A stretch of DNA of 64,000 nucleotides from Luzula sylvatica (taxonomy: Eukaryota > Streptophyta > Magnoliopsida > Poales > Juncaceae): the NCBI GenBank assembly GCA_946800325.1, contig OX326960.1, positions 33,199,629-33,263,628 on the forward strand, written 5' to 3'. Shown one piece after another: positions 34,117-45,021 of the stretch (the first letter of the stretch is position 1; the number at the start of each line of letters is the position of its first letter). The notes under the pieces were generated by a model. It saw only the letters and a program-made list of their open reading frames with translations, had not been told where the DNA came from and did not search any database. A program made the position numbers and the translations under genes.

Positions 34117-34330
34117 CCACAAAGCAAATCATCATCGAATACTCGAATCTCCACCATCGGCGACGGATCTGGAGGAGATTAAAGATGTCTCGTTATTAAC
34201 TCTCGTTAGAAATTTAGGATGCATCTCTTGACCATACACGAATCCAACGAAAATCATCCATGTCATTAAATATACGACGTGGCTATTTGTGTAGATTTTT
34301 TTTTTCAAGTGAAACATAATTTGTGAAACA
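34117..34330 (-). pseudogene. Relic of SNAPc-like exon 1 plus leader
   Basis: ACTCGAATCTCCACCATC (34141) matches 854-871 in exon 1 exactly. Around it CATCATCG and GGAGGAGATTAAAGAT align with exon 1 after internal deletions. The region 34228-34320 (ACCATACACGAATCCAACG, CCATGTCATTAAATATACGA) aligns with the leader at 1083-1180. The frame is destroyed. It shows that at least one dispersed module copy once carried coding sequence. Confidence 0.65.
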
Positions 34331-34800
34331 TGAATATTTTTGTTCCATTTTTTATTTGTAATATCATGATTTTATATCTGTAGACTTGTTTATGATGAAC
34401 CAGTTTTATAATCAGGCCTATTATTTAGAGGCCTATACATTTAGTATGTCTGGTAATGAATGGGTTTATCATATTTATACATTAATTAATTAATTAATTT
34501 AGTTTATACAATTTTTTTTATTTTTTTGAGAAAAAATTTAGTTCAAAGCTCACAAATTGTGAACACAATAATGAAAAGCACGTGGCATGCATGTTACAAT
34601 GTTTAACTCATATCTTTGATATGAGTTTGGAGGTATAGCATTTATATATTGAACTTTGTATATATGAAATCATATCAAAATGTTAACGAGCCAAGTAGTA
34701 TTTTACTTAATTTGACAAACATTTTGTATGCACACAATCGTTCTCATTTTATTATTGGAAAATGAAATATTGGAAGAAATTGAAAATAAGATAACCGTGA
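34331..34800 (-). repeat. SNAPc-leader module copy
   Basis: Continues from the exon relic with AAGCTCACAAATTGTGAACA, ATGAGTTTGGAGGTATAGCA, GTATGCACACAATCGTTCTC and GAAATATTGGAAGAAATTGA. Confidence 0.7.
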
Positions 34801-35214
34801 TGGTTATGGTGCCGTCCATCATCACGGCAAACGAAGGTGATCAATGAAGTGAATACGTGAAAATATTTAGATAGGATACATAGGTGATAGGTGAGATCAT
34901 GGGATAGCCATTTGATTTTATTTTTCTGGATCATCTGTTTTCCGATGTAATAAACATCCTTTTCCATATTTATAAAAGCACCAATACCATTGGGATTTTT
35001 TCTGAAAAAATTATTACTAATTCAAATGTATTTTTTGTGATTTAGGAGTTCTTATATAAACAACTCAATGGGTACATAAAATAGGAAAAAAAAATGGAGA
35101 ATTTTGATGGATGAATTTCTAAAAGTTCATAAAAGAAATGAAAACAAGACACAGAAATCAGATGAACTTCTAAAAGAAATGAAAATAAGCTGAACTTCTA
35201 AGAATTTGACAAAA
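34801..35214. other. Intergenic between two module copies
   Basis: Contains weak module traces (TTCAAATGTATTTTTTGTGA, ACAACTCAATGGG near 34990-35075). Otherwise nothing recognised. Confidence 0.45.
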
Positions 35215-35510
35215 TATTGGATTTTATGTATATGAATTCATTATCAAAATGTTAAACAGACAATTACTATTCAACTAAATTTAACAAAATAAAATTATGC
35301 TCACAATCCTTCTCATTTTAGTAGGGAGAAATGAAATATTGGATGAAATTGAAAATAAAATAAATATGATTGTCATAGGAACATGGAAATGAACTCCCTC
35401 TCTCTATTTACTGTAGGTAAAAGACGAAATAAAAATTTGCACACAATGCTTTTCATTTTAATAGGAGAAATGAAATATTGGAAGAAATTGAAACTAAGAT
35501 AAATGTGATT
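35215..35510 (-). repeat. SNAPc-leader module copies in tandem
   Basis: The segment 35215-35430 is highly similar to 8275-8490 (ATGAATTCATTATCAAAATG through AATGAACTCCCTCTCTCT). A second tail follows at 35430-35510 (TTTGCACACAATGCTTTTCA, GAAATATTGGAAGAAATTGA). Confidence 0.85.
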
Positions 35511-36339
35511 GTTTAGAGCTAGGATATTTTATTATTTAGTAAAATAATTTTGTAGAAGAGCAACCAGCATATACGTTGGAACCACGATGAGGTGTCAGTG
35601 TGTCCCAATGTTAATTGAAAATCAATTGCGATGTACTTTCTCGTATCTTGTCAATTGGACTAATTAATTTTGTTGACGAGAATCAGCTCTTCGTTATATC
35701 GATGTTAGTACCATACTATTCGATTTATTAATATAATTTTATTTTCATTATCTTTTTGTATGTAGGTTTTTGTGGAAAAAGTTGAAGCTCATTCAATATC
35801 TTGTAATTGTTTCTAATTTAAATCTTAACTTAAATATTATTTTCAGCTCTGACCACAACTTTCATTGATTTACCAAAAGAAATTACTAAAATGATTAGAA
35901 AATTAATGATTTCGTAAATAATGATTAGAAAAATAATGATTGACCACAAAATAAAATATTTACTAAAATGATTAGAAAAATAATGATTTCAATGAGATAA
36001 TAATCTACAAAAAATGGTGAAAGATTATCACAAAGCTATCAAGTTAAAAAGAAATTACTAGATATAATCACAATTCTATTATGTTAATTGTATTTGTAAT
36101 AAATATTAATAACAAAAATTTAAATGATCTATATTTTATACATATTTTATATTTGTTGTGATATAGATATATTTCGTAAATAACTTGTCAACAACCAAAT
36201 ATCCAAAAATATAAATTCATTTCATCAAATAAAGTTCCCGATAAGATAAGACTAACAAACATGTCTTTAACACAAAACTAAAACAAAAACACTGAAACAT
36301 AATAGCACGAGACTAAACGACAAAACAAGCAAAGCTCAA
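35511..36339. other. AT-rich intergenic stretch
   Basis: AATGATTAGAAAAWTAATGA recurs three or four times between 35890 and 35990. No gene recognised. The part near 36340 is the presumed 3' end of the eL41 gene. Confidence 0.5.
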
Positions 36340-36399
36340 TAAACCCTAACCATGGAGATAAGAGGGAGAATCAAGCCTTGATTTTATTGCTGGTAGAGA

Positions 36400-37045
36400 T
36401 CACTTGGATCTCTGTCTCATCTTTCGGCGCTTCCTCTTCAACCTCCTCATTCTCTTCTTCTTCCACTGTACAAAACAATAAATAAAAAAATCATTAGCTT
36501 TCTTGGATTCATACTAAACAAAGTAAAAAGTTTTACGATTAAAACTATAAATTTGAACATCACATGTACATACAATTCAATTCTACAGCGCTAATAAAAA
36601 GTACAGATCAAGGCTTTGAGCATAAAACTGATCAGTTAAATTACTAAAATATTTGTAAGATTAAATGAAAATTGATCTAATACATCAACATCAGATCAAC
36701 TCAAATCAATTGTGAAAACCCTAGAATTTAAATACAATCGAAGGATTTCATCTTGATTCTGACCTAAAGATGAAATTACCAAAAAAATGACCCAGTTTAA
36801 AGAAAATTGTTAAGATTTTTCAAAATATCGTACAAAATTCTATGAATAATACACAGATAATCAATAAATACTAATCAAACTACGAGAAATATATATACAT
36901 TACTAAGAGCTAAGAAATCAACCAGATTATGACATATCTAATCGAATAAACTAAAAATCTAACAATTTCAGATAAGATCTCATCAAATCAACAAAAACTA
37001 ACAAAACAACAAAATTAAAGAGATAGATCTAACCTTCGCCCTCAT
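36400..37045 (-). CDS. RPL41: 60S ribosomal protein eL41 (RPL41)
   Basis: Two exons: 37034-37045 (MRAK) and 36400-36465 (WKKKRMRRLKRKRRKMRQRS plus a final K and TGA), 25 residues in all, which is the full and nearly invariant length and sequence of this family. Intron 36466-37033 has donor GTTAGATC and acceptor TTGTACAG. The protein is one of the shortest eukaryotic proteins known and sits as a basic helix at the bridge between ribosomal subunits. Upstream lie a TATA box and a telo-box, typical of ribosomal protein genes. The second exon is also open in another frame, giving an acidic reading (EEEENEEVEEEAPKDETE) that I take as a by-product of Lys/Arg codons. Confidence 0.97.
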
Positions 37046-37156
37046 GTTGGCACACGCAAAAGCTCTTCTAGATCCTTCCTGCCGATCTCAGTTCTCTCTC
37101 CTCCTTCCGTTATACAACGAAAGTGAAAGACTCAACGGCGGCAAGCCCCTTCTCGA

Positions 37157-37192
37157 CTATTTATACAGTTAGGTTTTAGACAAAAACCCTAA
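37157..37192 (-). promoter_or_regulatory. TATA box and telo-box of the eL41 gene
   Basis: On the minus strand GTATAAATAG lies at 37166-37157, about 115 bp before the ATG. The telo-box AAACCCTAA, an element common in plant ribosomal protein promoters, is at 37184-37192 read on the plus strand. Confidence 0.8.
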
Positions 37193-37199
37193 AGACTCG

Positions 37200-38015
37200 T
37201 ATGTTAATGGACGGCTCAGATTTATTGTTTTGTTTCTTATTGAGTCGTTATTCGTCGTTCGATTAGATTGTTGATTGATACGATACTGTGTATTATTGGG
37301 CTGGGTCTTTGAACCCAACATAAACAAATGTGTTTGGGCCGATTATTCTTGTAAAGGTTAAAAGATACTTGGAAATTAATTTAGTAGATATAAGTATAAT
37401 CATAATTTTTTAATTTATTTATATTTATTATGAGACCGAATAGAGCACTCCATGTTTACTCCATATTTGTGCACGGACGGTCCTCAAATTCACAAGGAAA
37501 GTGATATGTGACCATTTTGATTTTTTTTTCTTCGTTTGATCGGCTATGTCGTAAAAATGTATAAATTATTAGAATAAATTCATTTTTACTCCTTCCCGCA
37601 TTGCCACCTCAATTTCTTATTGGGTGACATATGGATACATGTGCATTGATTTTTGTAAACATAAATATGAGTCCCGCATACTAAAAATTTAAATTTACTT
37701 AAATATAACTATACAAAATGTTAGTTGTGTAAGAATATTATATGATAAATATTAAGAAATGTATCCTACGTACATAAATGTAGATTATACATATAAAAAT
37801 ATATAACACATAACATGTATTAATTTAAAGCAATGTATACCATACATCTTAAAAAATGTATTGTATTTAAAATATATATATTATACATCTAAACGATATC
37901 AGACACATCTAAAGATGTATAGTACATAAACACATATTGTATATGTGAAAATGTACTGATTAACTCTTAATTTTTTTCAATTTTTTTTTTATCGAGACAT
38001 ATGATTTAAACTTTT
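37200..38015. other. AT-rich intergenic stretch
   Basis: Between 37740 and 37960 many variants of TATACATCTAAA/TGTATA recur, a low-complexity pattern also seen at 54360-54620. No gene. Confidence 0.5.
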
Positions 38016-38120
38016 CATATGTCAACACGGAATGCCTATGGGTTTATCAAAAAAAAAAAGAGTCTGTATTAGGGTCCAGTATATCAACACGGAATGCCTA
38101 TGGGTTTATCAAAAAAAAAG
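38016..38120. repeat. Two-copy repeat ending in A-tails
   Basis: ATCAACACGGAATGCCTATG followed by GGTTTATCA and 8-11 A occurs at about 38022 and 38085. Each ends like a retroposon 3' tail (compare GGCCTATC plus A-run at 31636). Possibly two nested truncated retroposons. Confidence 0.6.
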
Positions 38121-39053
38121 TACATGTAAAAATTGTACGACATAAATCTAAAATGTATTATGCATCTAAAAATGCAATAAAAACCTGGATGAGGGGCGCA
38201 CATGGAAAAAACTTAATTTTTGTTTCGAAAAACAAATTGCCATTGATCGTTCTCCTATTGATTTCGTGTTCGCATTGAATTGGGTACACAGTCATTTCTC
38301 ATTCATTAATGTTCTAATAGAATAGAACAAGCAATACCTTTTTAATTTATTAAGAATGAGGAATTTCTGTAGTTTGGCAAATAAGGTGTTTGTTTTTTCA
38401 ATTAACCCAAAACTTATTAATTTTAATCTATTTTTGAACAATCTCGTAGCAATTTTTATTGCTATTATTTTTCTTAAATCATTTGTGGTCATTAGTTTTT
38501 ACATAGCTTAGATCAATTTATAGGCAACTTCACATATTCGCGGCTAATGTTCTAAATAGGCATTTATGTCTTTAATTTTCACTATTTATATCTTTAAATA
38601 AAAGGTCACGTTGTCACTAATAATTTATCAGCATATCTAATTTTACAAATGCTAACAAGAATTCATAAAAAGAACCTAAAAAAAAATCCAAAAATCAAAA
38701 TATATTATTAAAATTAACAAAATATATTCATGTATTTATCAAAATATACTATTGAAAATGTATTATTTATTTTCAATTTTAACTATAACATATTGGATTC
38801 ATCAGTATATTTCGCTAATTTGAATAATATATTTTGCTAGTTTCATCAGTATATTTTGCACGCGTGGATTTTTTTTGAATTCTTTTTTTGGATTCTCCTT
38901 AGCAAGCCCGTATCTAATTTTATATCATTTAACATAATTTCCCAATATTAAATGTTTGTATATTTAAATATCTGTAACATGGTGTGCATACATAGATAGT
39001 CCTGATTTTACCACCATACAAGGCTTCTTTCTTTCCTAAATTGTCAATTATAT
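38121..39053. other. AT-rich intergenic stretch
   Basis: No gene recognised. Short minus-strand frames near 38300-38490 look like chance. Confidence 0.5.
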
Positions 39054-39062
39054 GATATGATT

Positions 39063-39256
39063 GGGTGATTCTATGGTAGAACCTTTTTAAAAGGGAATTT
39101 TGGATATTTGATATTTTTTTATTTTGTCAATGAAAACAGTTTCCTATTCGAGCATTGCATTAATTATAAATTAAATTAGAGGTTTGAAAAAATGTCCAAA
39201 ATACCCTTGTTAATTTGTATAAGAATTGAAAAGAAAATTTTATCATAGAATCACCC
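39063..39256. mobile_element. Mutator-like MITE, 194 bp
   Basis: Ends GGGTGATTCTATGGTAGAA and TTTTATCATAGAATCACCC with a perfect 9-bp target duplication GATATGATT (39054-39062 and 39257-39265). Same family as 20761-20976. It lies about 200 bp beyond the psbP stop. Confidence 0.95.
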
Positions 39257-39460
39257 GATATGATTATAGAAGAAAATAAGCATGCATGAACATTCAACCC
39301 TTACAAAAACAAGGGGAAAAATAGGAGCCCAAAATATACAAAATGATTTATTACCAAGTCTTGAACTAATTAAACAAGCTCTTGATTCGTAGCCAAATTA
39401 ATTCACAACAATTTCCTTCTCTCTCATTCTTCATTTACAATACAAACATCCTCTGATTAA

Positions 39461-40585
39461 TTAAGCGACATTGAAGGAACCCGCGGTGTTCTCGACGAAC
39501 TTTTTAGCACCCTTGAACCATCTCTTGTCGCCAGCCTGGGCCTTGCAGATGTACAACTTTCCGTCCGAAACAGTCGCGGTAATTACTTGGTGCTTGCCTC
39601 CCTCGTCTCCATCAGCGGTCCTCGTCAGTAAGGTGATGGTGTAATAGGTTTTTCCGCCTATTTCGGTTGTGAATGTATCTAGAACGTTTGCAGTTGCCAC
39701 AGCGCCAGGTTCAAAACCACCCTACAAAAATGCGGGATACGAGAAGAAATAATATTATGTTTCAAAATTAAATGAGATTATAAAATAATTTACAAAGATT
39801 TAAACTGCTTATGTAGTTAATTAGGATAAAAATGTTGGCTTCGATGGTTACCTCAGATTCTGTTTTGCCGAAATAAGCCTGTTTGCCGAGCAAAAAATCC
39901 ACCTGCAAGGAGATTTAAAGGTAGTATATATTATATTATTAATGAATTCAAATACAAATTAAGCGACTTTTTATTTATCGTTGTATATTAAAACATAATA
40001 TCACGAATTCGAATTAAAAGTAGTTAATTAAGATTGAATAGTTATAGTGACCTAGTTATACCTGGGAAAGGAGGTTCTCGGGAGAGCCGTACTCGGTGAT
40101 GGTCTTCTTGGAGGTAGGCTGGACCAGAACAACGACATTACTGGTCACGTCGAAGCTGTCCTCGTACCTGAGTACCTGTCCCGGGAACTCGACCTCCTTG
40201 CTTTTGTTCCATTTCGACGGGATCAGTAACTTGAACCCGTTCCCCGTGTATGGAAAGAATTCTGTATTTGTCTTCGGCTTTCCAAACACGTTCGCTGTAA
40301 ATCAATCAAATTGTTATTAACTTGTTACAATATCAAGAAATAAAAAAATTTAATACCGGCTTCTCCGTATGCAGCTTGGGCAGGAGAAACCTTAATCGCG
40401 CCGACTGTGGCGACACCAACAAGAGCAGTTAGAGCCAACCGGCGAGATACCGCGACATCTTCCTCGGTTTGTTTCTGAGCCCTGCAGATAAGCTGAGATG
40501 GCTTGGCAACTACTTGGATGGCTCGTTGTAACGGGGCCTTCGCGGTCGAGGGTGCATGGTGAAGGAAACATGTAGTTGATGCCAT
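39461..40585 (-). CDS. PSBP: Oxygen-evolving enhancer protein 2, PsbP
   Basis: Four exons: 40357-40585, 40062-40294, 39852-39902 and 39461-39721, all with GT..AG introns and joining phases, giving 257 residues, the usual length. Residues 1-71 are a bipartite transit peptide: a Ser/Thr/Lys-rich stroma-targeting part, then twin Arg (48-49), a hydrophobic core [14 protein letters not shown] and PAQA before the cut. The mature protein begins AYGEAANVFG and contains [40 protein letters not shown] and [12 protein letters not shown], and ends [13 protein letters not shown]. PsbP binds the lumenal face of photosystem II and holds Ca and Cl for water oxidation. The Tat-type signal fits its known delivery route. 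Nothing suggests loss of function. Later ATGs do not precede the transit peptide, which decides the start. Confidence 0.98.
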
Positions 40586-41306
40586 GATAAAAATGTTTGT
40601 AATCACACTCACTTGCTCCACACTCTAAAAGATGAGTTAATGGAGTCTTGTGTAAATGGTTTTGATTGAAGGGTATTTGGATTTGATTGGATTGCAATGG
40701 AGATTGTGTGGATGTGGAGGATTGGAGAGAGTTAGGATTAGAGGGTTTTGGATTGGATAGGGTTATGTGCAATTTCATTGGGCCACGCTGGAGCCATGTT
40801 GGTTTCACATTGAAACTATGTTTGTTTCACATTCAAATTGGATCAGAGTTTGCTCATTGTAAATTTTAATTAGCCAAGCATACATTTTCCTTTTTCGAAA
40901 ATAACAAATAAATAGATAATTCGGAAAAAATAATGAATTAATTTTAGGTGTTGTTTATTTGTCGTGTGGGTCAGTTTTTTTGTATGCAATTTTGCCCACA
41001 AAAAATATGTGGCAAATTTTGGCAGTAGCTGAAATTTTACGAAAAATTTGGATGATGAATTAATAACGATTCTTTTGTTAAATTGTAAAAAAGTGAAAAT
41101 GAACACACACAAAAATAATATAAATAACCAACCAGAATCATATAGATTTATCTTAAACACAGCATTGCATATTTCTCTTATCAAACCAATGAAACATCTT
41201 ACAGAAGCATTCTCATACGAGATATTAATTGAAAATAACAAAAATTGCTGGAAATCGATTCATCAATACCATCGCGATTCGCGACGTACCAAAACACATG
41301 CTTAAA
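40586..41306. other. psbP leader/promoter and intergenic region
   Basis: The first 220 bp upstream of the psbP ATG are rich in CCAATCC/CAATCCAA repeats on the gene strand (40640-40770); no canonical TATA box was found. The rest is AT-rich. Confidence 0.4.
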
Positions 41307-41876
41307 TCAATTCTGGTCGAACATCGTAGTTAAGAACTTCGGCAGAGGAACTTGGACGCCCATAATAGAAACATTCTTGGGAATTTCTGGCATCTTCGGG
41401 CCGGACGGCATCGGAGGCAACGAGAAATTCGACAATGCAGATAAATCTGGAAGCTGAGGCATCGACGGTATTGGGCTACTAACATTGGTAGGCACTCCAT
41501 TCGCATTCGTCGGTATGGTCGAATTTGTCGATTCGAGTGTATTCAGAGCAGTCGTAACGTTAGCGCTCGAGATGTTGTTGCTGGCCATCGCGGCCTCGAT
41601 TGTTGTTTGGTTAAGCGTAGGCAGAATTGCGGGAAGATTAGCGGGAAGATTGGCCGGAAGATCGGAAGGAAGATTAGCAGGAATTTTGCTTGCTATTGCC
41701 GGATCGCTCATTGCGGCTGCTACTTGTGGATCGCTCAACGCGGCTGCTATTTGTGGATTGCTCAATGCAGCTGCTAGAGCATCTTCGGTGAGAACTCGGC
41801 CCGATTCGCAAATTTTCACATTGAGTAGAGAAATTACGAGGAGGGTTGTTAGAATTAAGTTCTTCGTGGAGGCCAT
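41307..41876 (-). CDS. Secreted protein of unknown function, Asn-glycosylation-rich
   Basis: A single exon of 189 residues. Residues 1-25 form a signal peptide (hydrophobic LILTTLLVISLLNV, likely cut after KICES). Residues 36-63 hold three near-repeats of nine, ALSNPQIAA/ALSDPQVAA/AMSDPAIAS. Residues 64-86 repeat PANLP/PSDLP. The second half is rich in Asn, Ser, Thr, Pro and Met and carries seven N-x-S/T sites (Asn 89, 101, 106, 118, 131, 150, 168). There is no membrane segment after the signal and no GPI-type tail, so it is probably released to the wall or vacuole. Introns are absent, and an ATTTAAAG TATA-like box lies 70 bp upstream. I know no named family for it; it is not a classical arabinogalactan protein or extensin. 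Codon use and the intact frame argue for a real gene. Confidence 0.7.
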   Translation of the reverse strand: MASTKNLILTTLLVISLLNVKICESGRVLTEDALAAALSNPQIAAALSDPQVAAAMSDPAIASKIPANLPSDLPANLPANLPAILPTLNQTTIEAAMASNNISSANVTTALNTLESTNSTIPTNANGVPTNVSSPIPSMPQLPDLSALSNFSLPPMPSGPKMPEIPKNVSIMGVQVPLPKFLTTMFDQN

Positions 41877-41945
41877 TTTCGGGGGGAAATGTTTGGTTCG
41901 AAGTTGAAAGATGTGAAATTGATTTTTTAGATTGTAGAAAAGAGG

Positions 41946-41953
41946 ATTTAAAG
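41946..41953 (-). promoter_or_regulatory. TATA-like box upstream of the secreted protein gene
   Basis: CTTTAAAT on the minus strand, about 70 bp before the ATG at 41876, a suitable distance for a short leader. Confidence 0.4.
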
Positions 41954-42039
41954 ATGGAGAAGATTCTAAATTTGGAGAACAGAGTGAACCTGGCTGTTCG
42001 GTTTGTTAGATTTTTACGAGGTTGCAAAATTTCATGTAA

Positions 42040-42514
42040 CTAATTTTGGGAAAAAACATAAAATTAAAATACTTACTCCTAATTTTAATATATAAAAAAA
42101 TTGAAACCTAAAAAAGGAAAACTTTTTTATTGTTCTAGAATGTGGGCTGGACTTAAATAAAGAATATAAATCAGCCTATTGTAATTTGGATTTTTGGACC
42201 ATTATTCATGCAATTCTGGCCATTTAAGAGGCCCACTTCGAAATGATATGAAAATTGAATTGAGTCGATGCAATTCTGGCAATTTTTTGATTATTTATTC
42301 CAAAGGAGTGAAAAGAAACAAGCAAATCATTTTTTAATTTATCATCAACAGAGATCACTGCAATAATATTCCTTGATAGTCCAAAACGATCAAAAAAAGA
42401 AACTCTAAACTTCAATCACAGACTTACGGCTTAGTTCTCGAAGCGATCAATTATTCATCGTCAACTTAGCCGAAATGTCTTTCCCTGAGGAATCCGAATC
42501 CCTCAATTGTCGAC
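42040..42514. other. Intergenic between two minus-strand genes
   Basis: Presumed promoter of the secreted protein gene and 3' end of the next gene. Nothing else recognised. Confidence 0.4.
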
Positions 42515-43027
42515 TCAATAAAACGTTATGAGTATGGCTCTTGTACTCTCCGCAAGGTCCTTGTTGATAGCAGACATTTTGTCAATCTCGCCTTTCAGTC
42601 TCTTCAGATAATACGTACATGATCTCGATATATCCGGGTACTCGGCTTCGGCTTCGGCCATTCTCTTTCCGGCAGCGTATCCATTTGCCCGTATAGCGAG
42701 CCCTTCTTCTTTTGCCTCGGGGTGAGTTAGATGCCAATCGTACCATTTTTTGATATCACGATCCGCGAAACCTAGATTCAGGTAATTAGAAATCCCCCAC
42801 AACATGTCCACCGAGTACGCCGGTTCGACTTTTTTGGCTACCTTTTTAGTTTTCTTATTATCTTCTAACTTCCAAAGAATCATCGCTCCGTTCCTTTTTC
42901 CGAGTGCAACCTGATTGCTACGAACAATATGTTTCGAATCTTCGTCTTCAGACATCTCTTCTGATTCGCTAGCCATATCCTCATCTACTTTTTGCTCCTT
43001 TTTTTTTTCTCTATTTTCTGTATCCAT
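42515..43027 (-). CDS. Unknown protein with acidic/basic N-terminus, 170 codons
   Basis: A single exon open from the ATG at 43027 to a stop at 42515. Residues 1-70 are low-complexity: Lys/Glu-rich, then acidic SESEEMSEDED, then a Lys patch KKTKKVAKKVE that could serve nuclear import. Residues 71-135 look folded, with many aromatics (SVDMLWGISNYL, KKWYDWHLTHPEAKEEGLA). Residues 136-165 are a charged helix (YYLKRLKGEIDKMSAINKDL). I recognise no family. A TATA box at 43049-43057 is so close to the first ATG that transcription should start at or after it, so Met18 (ATG at 42976) may be the real start, giving 153 residues. Confidence 0.55.
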   Translation of the reverse strand: MDTENREKKKEQKVDEDMASESEEMSEDEDSKHIVRSNQVALGKRNGAMILWKLEDNKKTKKVAKKVEPAYSVDMLWGISNYLNLGFADRDIKKWYDWHLTHPEAKEEGLAIRANGYAAGKRMAEAEAEYPDISRSCTYYLKRLKGEIDKMSAINKDLAESTRAILITFY

Positions 43028-43048
43028 GGTTCATAATCTGCATCTTCA

Positions 43049-43057
43049 ATTTATATA
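43049..43057 (-). promoter_or_regulatory. TATA box of the unknown gene
   Basis: TATATAAAT on the minus strand, 22-30 bp before the first in-frame ATG. A start about 30 bp downstream falls near 43020, which bears on the choice of start codon. Confidence 0.6.
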
Positions 43058-43069
43058 CCGGTCAGTATC

Positions 43070-44295
43070 TCTCTCTTTTGATTGAGCGGAATTCGAAACG
43101 CTGCTCCGCCTCTTTGATATTACTGCAACGTTGATATTGAAAAAGGATATCAATTAATTGAAGGAAAAATACGACTGTTCCTTTTAAATCTGAAATTCTC
43201 CCTCACTAATTCATGTATTGGCGTAAATTAAAAATATATTTTGACCCATAATACTTTTATATAAAAATATATCGGATACTTCTAAAATAATTTTAAAAAT
43301 AAGTTTGTGATATTTTTGTAATATATTTATGATACTTGCATTGTTATGATATTTAAGTTACAGTTTTTAGTAATATAATAGTTAATTTTTTTGATATTTT
43401 TATATGTATACAATTACAAAAATAGTAATTTTAAATGTTGACCGTAAAGATTAACGGAGAAATTGAATTATTTTTTATTTTTGAGTAAATATGATATTTT
43501 AGATTTTTTAAAGAGTAAATATGATATTTTAATTTTAAGAAAGGTACATATGTAGTTTTAAGTTAACAAAAGGATAAATAGCGTAAACCCCTATAATTTA
43601 TCATCAAAGAATATAATCTAGTATTTAATATATTTATTAATTGGCATCAACGCATCAATAAGATATTTAAAGAAATATATTTTTTCCAAGGGTGAAATAT
43701 TTGGTCCAATACAGCTATATATATACTCTCGTGTCACGTTGAATACTTGAATGGCTGTGGTTTGCTCACGATTTATATTATAGTGAGAAAAATATGTTGA
43801 TGGAGCTTTATATTGTATTAAATTTGTTATATGATAGGGAGCCCCTAATTTTTCCGGAGGCCATGCAATCATAATTTTTTATATTTTGAACACATGCAAT
43901 TATTTTTTGTATGCATCTTAAGAATAATCTTTTAACTTAAAAAACGAAAAAGTATTTTCATAACAACATATAATTTGGTAAAAAAAAATTACAATAAATA
44001 TGTGATTATCGTCTCACTTTTATAATTAAAAGACTAGATATTAATAAGTTCGATAGTAAATATTATAGTTAAGAAACTATAAAATTTTAATATAAATTTC
44101 ATTTTTTGTATGTTGCTTTTATCAACAGATATTTTCATTTTATTTTTTTGAAATGGTAAATTATTCGTGTTAGTTATGTCAATTATTTAATTAACACAAA
44201 TATTTAATTAGCCAAATACAAAAGAATATTTTAGTTATTCCAACAATTTATATCATTTTAATTATTTTTTTCTTCAATTATGTTGTCGGACGTAT
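43070..44295. other. AT-rich intergenic stretch
   Basis: No gene recognised. AAATATGATATTTTA recurs near 43490-43530. Otherwise featureless. Confidence 0.5.
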
Positions 44296-44691
44296 GGGCT
44301 GGGGCGTGCAACGAGCTGAGTTCGAACGAGCTGAACCCAACTCGAGCTTGGCTCGACCCAGGATCGAGCCAGTTCGACTCGGCTCGAAATAAAGGTTTGA
44401 CCGTGTTTTTCAGCTCGAGCTCGACTCGAGTCTGGCTCGACCCAGATCGGCTCGGTTCAAACTCAAACGGGTCAAAAAAAATCTATGTATTTTAGATTTA
44501 TATGTATAATTGCTCGAATTTAATATACCTCGAGCCGAGCTCGTCTCAGCTCAAGCTCGACTCAACTTTGGCTCAAACTGGCTCGTCTCGGCTTGAGTTC
44601 GTTCGAGCTAATTTTTGAACTAGATTTTTTCGAGATATCTTCGAGCCGAGTTCGAACGAACATTGATCTTCGAGTTGTTTTGCCAATCCTA
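44296..44691. mobile_element. Degenerate hAT-like MITE, GAGCTCG family
   Basis: The left end GGGCTGGGGCGTGCAACGAG and right end TTGTTTTGCCAATCCTA approximate inverted ends. Dense GAGC/GCTCG words (CTCGAGCTTGGCTCGACC) mirror those in 18325-18964. The middle is shorter, and no clear target duplication remains, so it is older. Confidence 0.6.
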
Positions 44692-44890
44692 CCAAAGTAA
44701 ATGAAATAAAATGGATTAAACTATTCCTTGTTTCTTTAATTTTTAATTTCATTACTTGATCGAACGGGTTCTTATAATTACCCCATTTATAATTGATACT
44801 TCAAAAAATCTACAAATTTTATTTATGTATTAGATTTTGTTTCATTTGATTATCCTAAACTTCTCATTCTAAAATAAATTATCAATTATC

Positions 44891-45021
44891 ATGTTGCGCG
44901 GATACTTAAAAAATCCGATTTTATTCGTATCACCGTATTTGTATCATATCATAAATGATATGTTAAATTGCCGTATCACCGTATATGATACGGGTCACCG
45001 TATCGGCGTATCCGTACAACA
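44891..45021. mobile_element. Short fold-back element, GGATACGG family
   Basis: Starts ATGTTGCGCGGATAC and ends GTATCCGTACAACAC, an imperfect inverted repeat shared with 21702-22198. The interior repeats CCGTATCAC. Confidence 0.7.
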
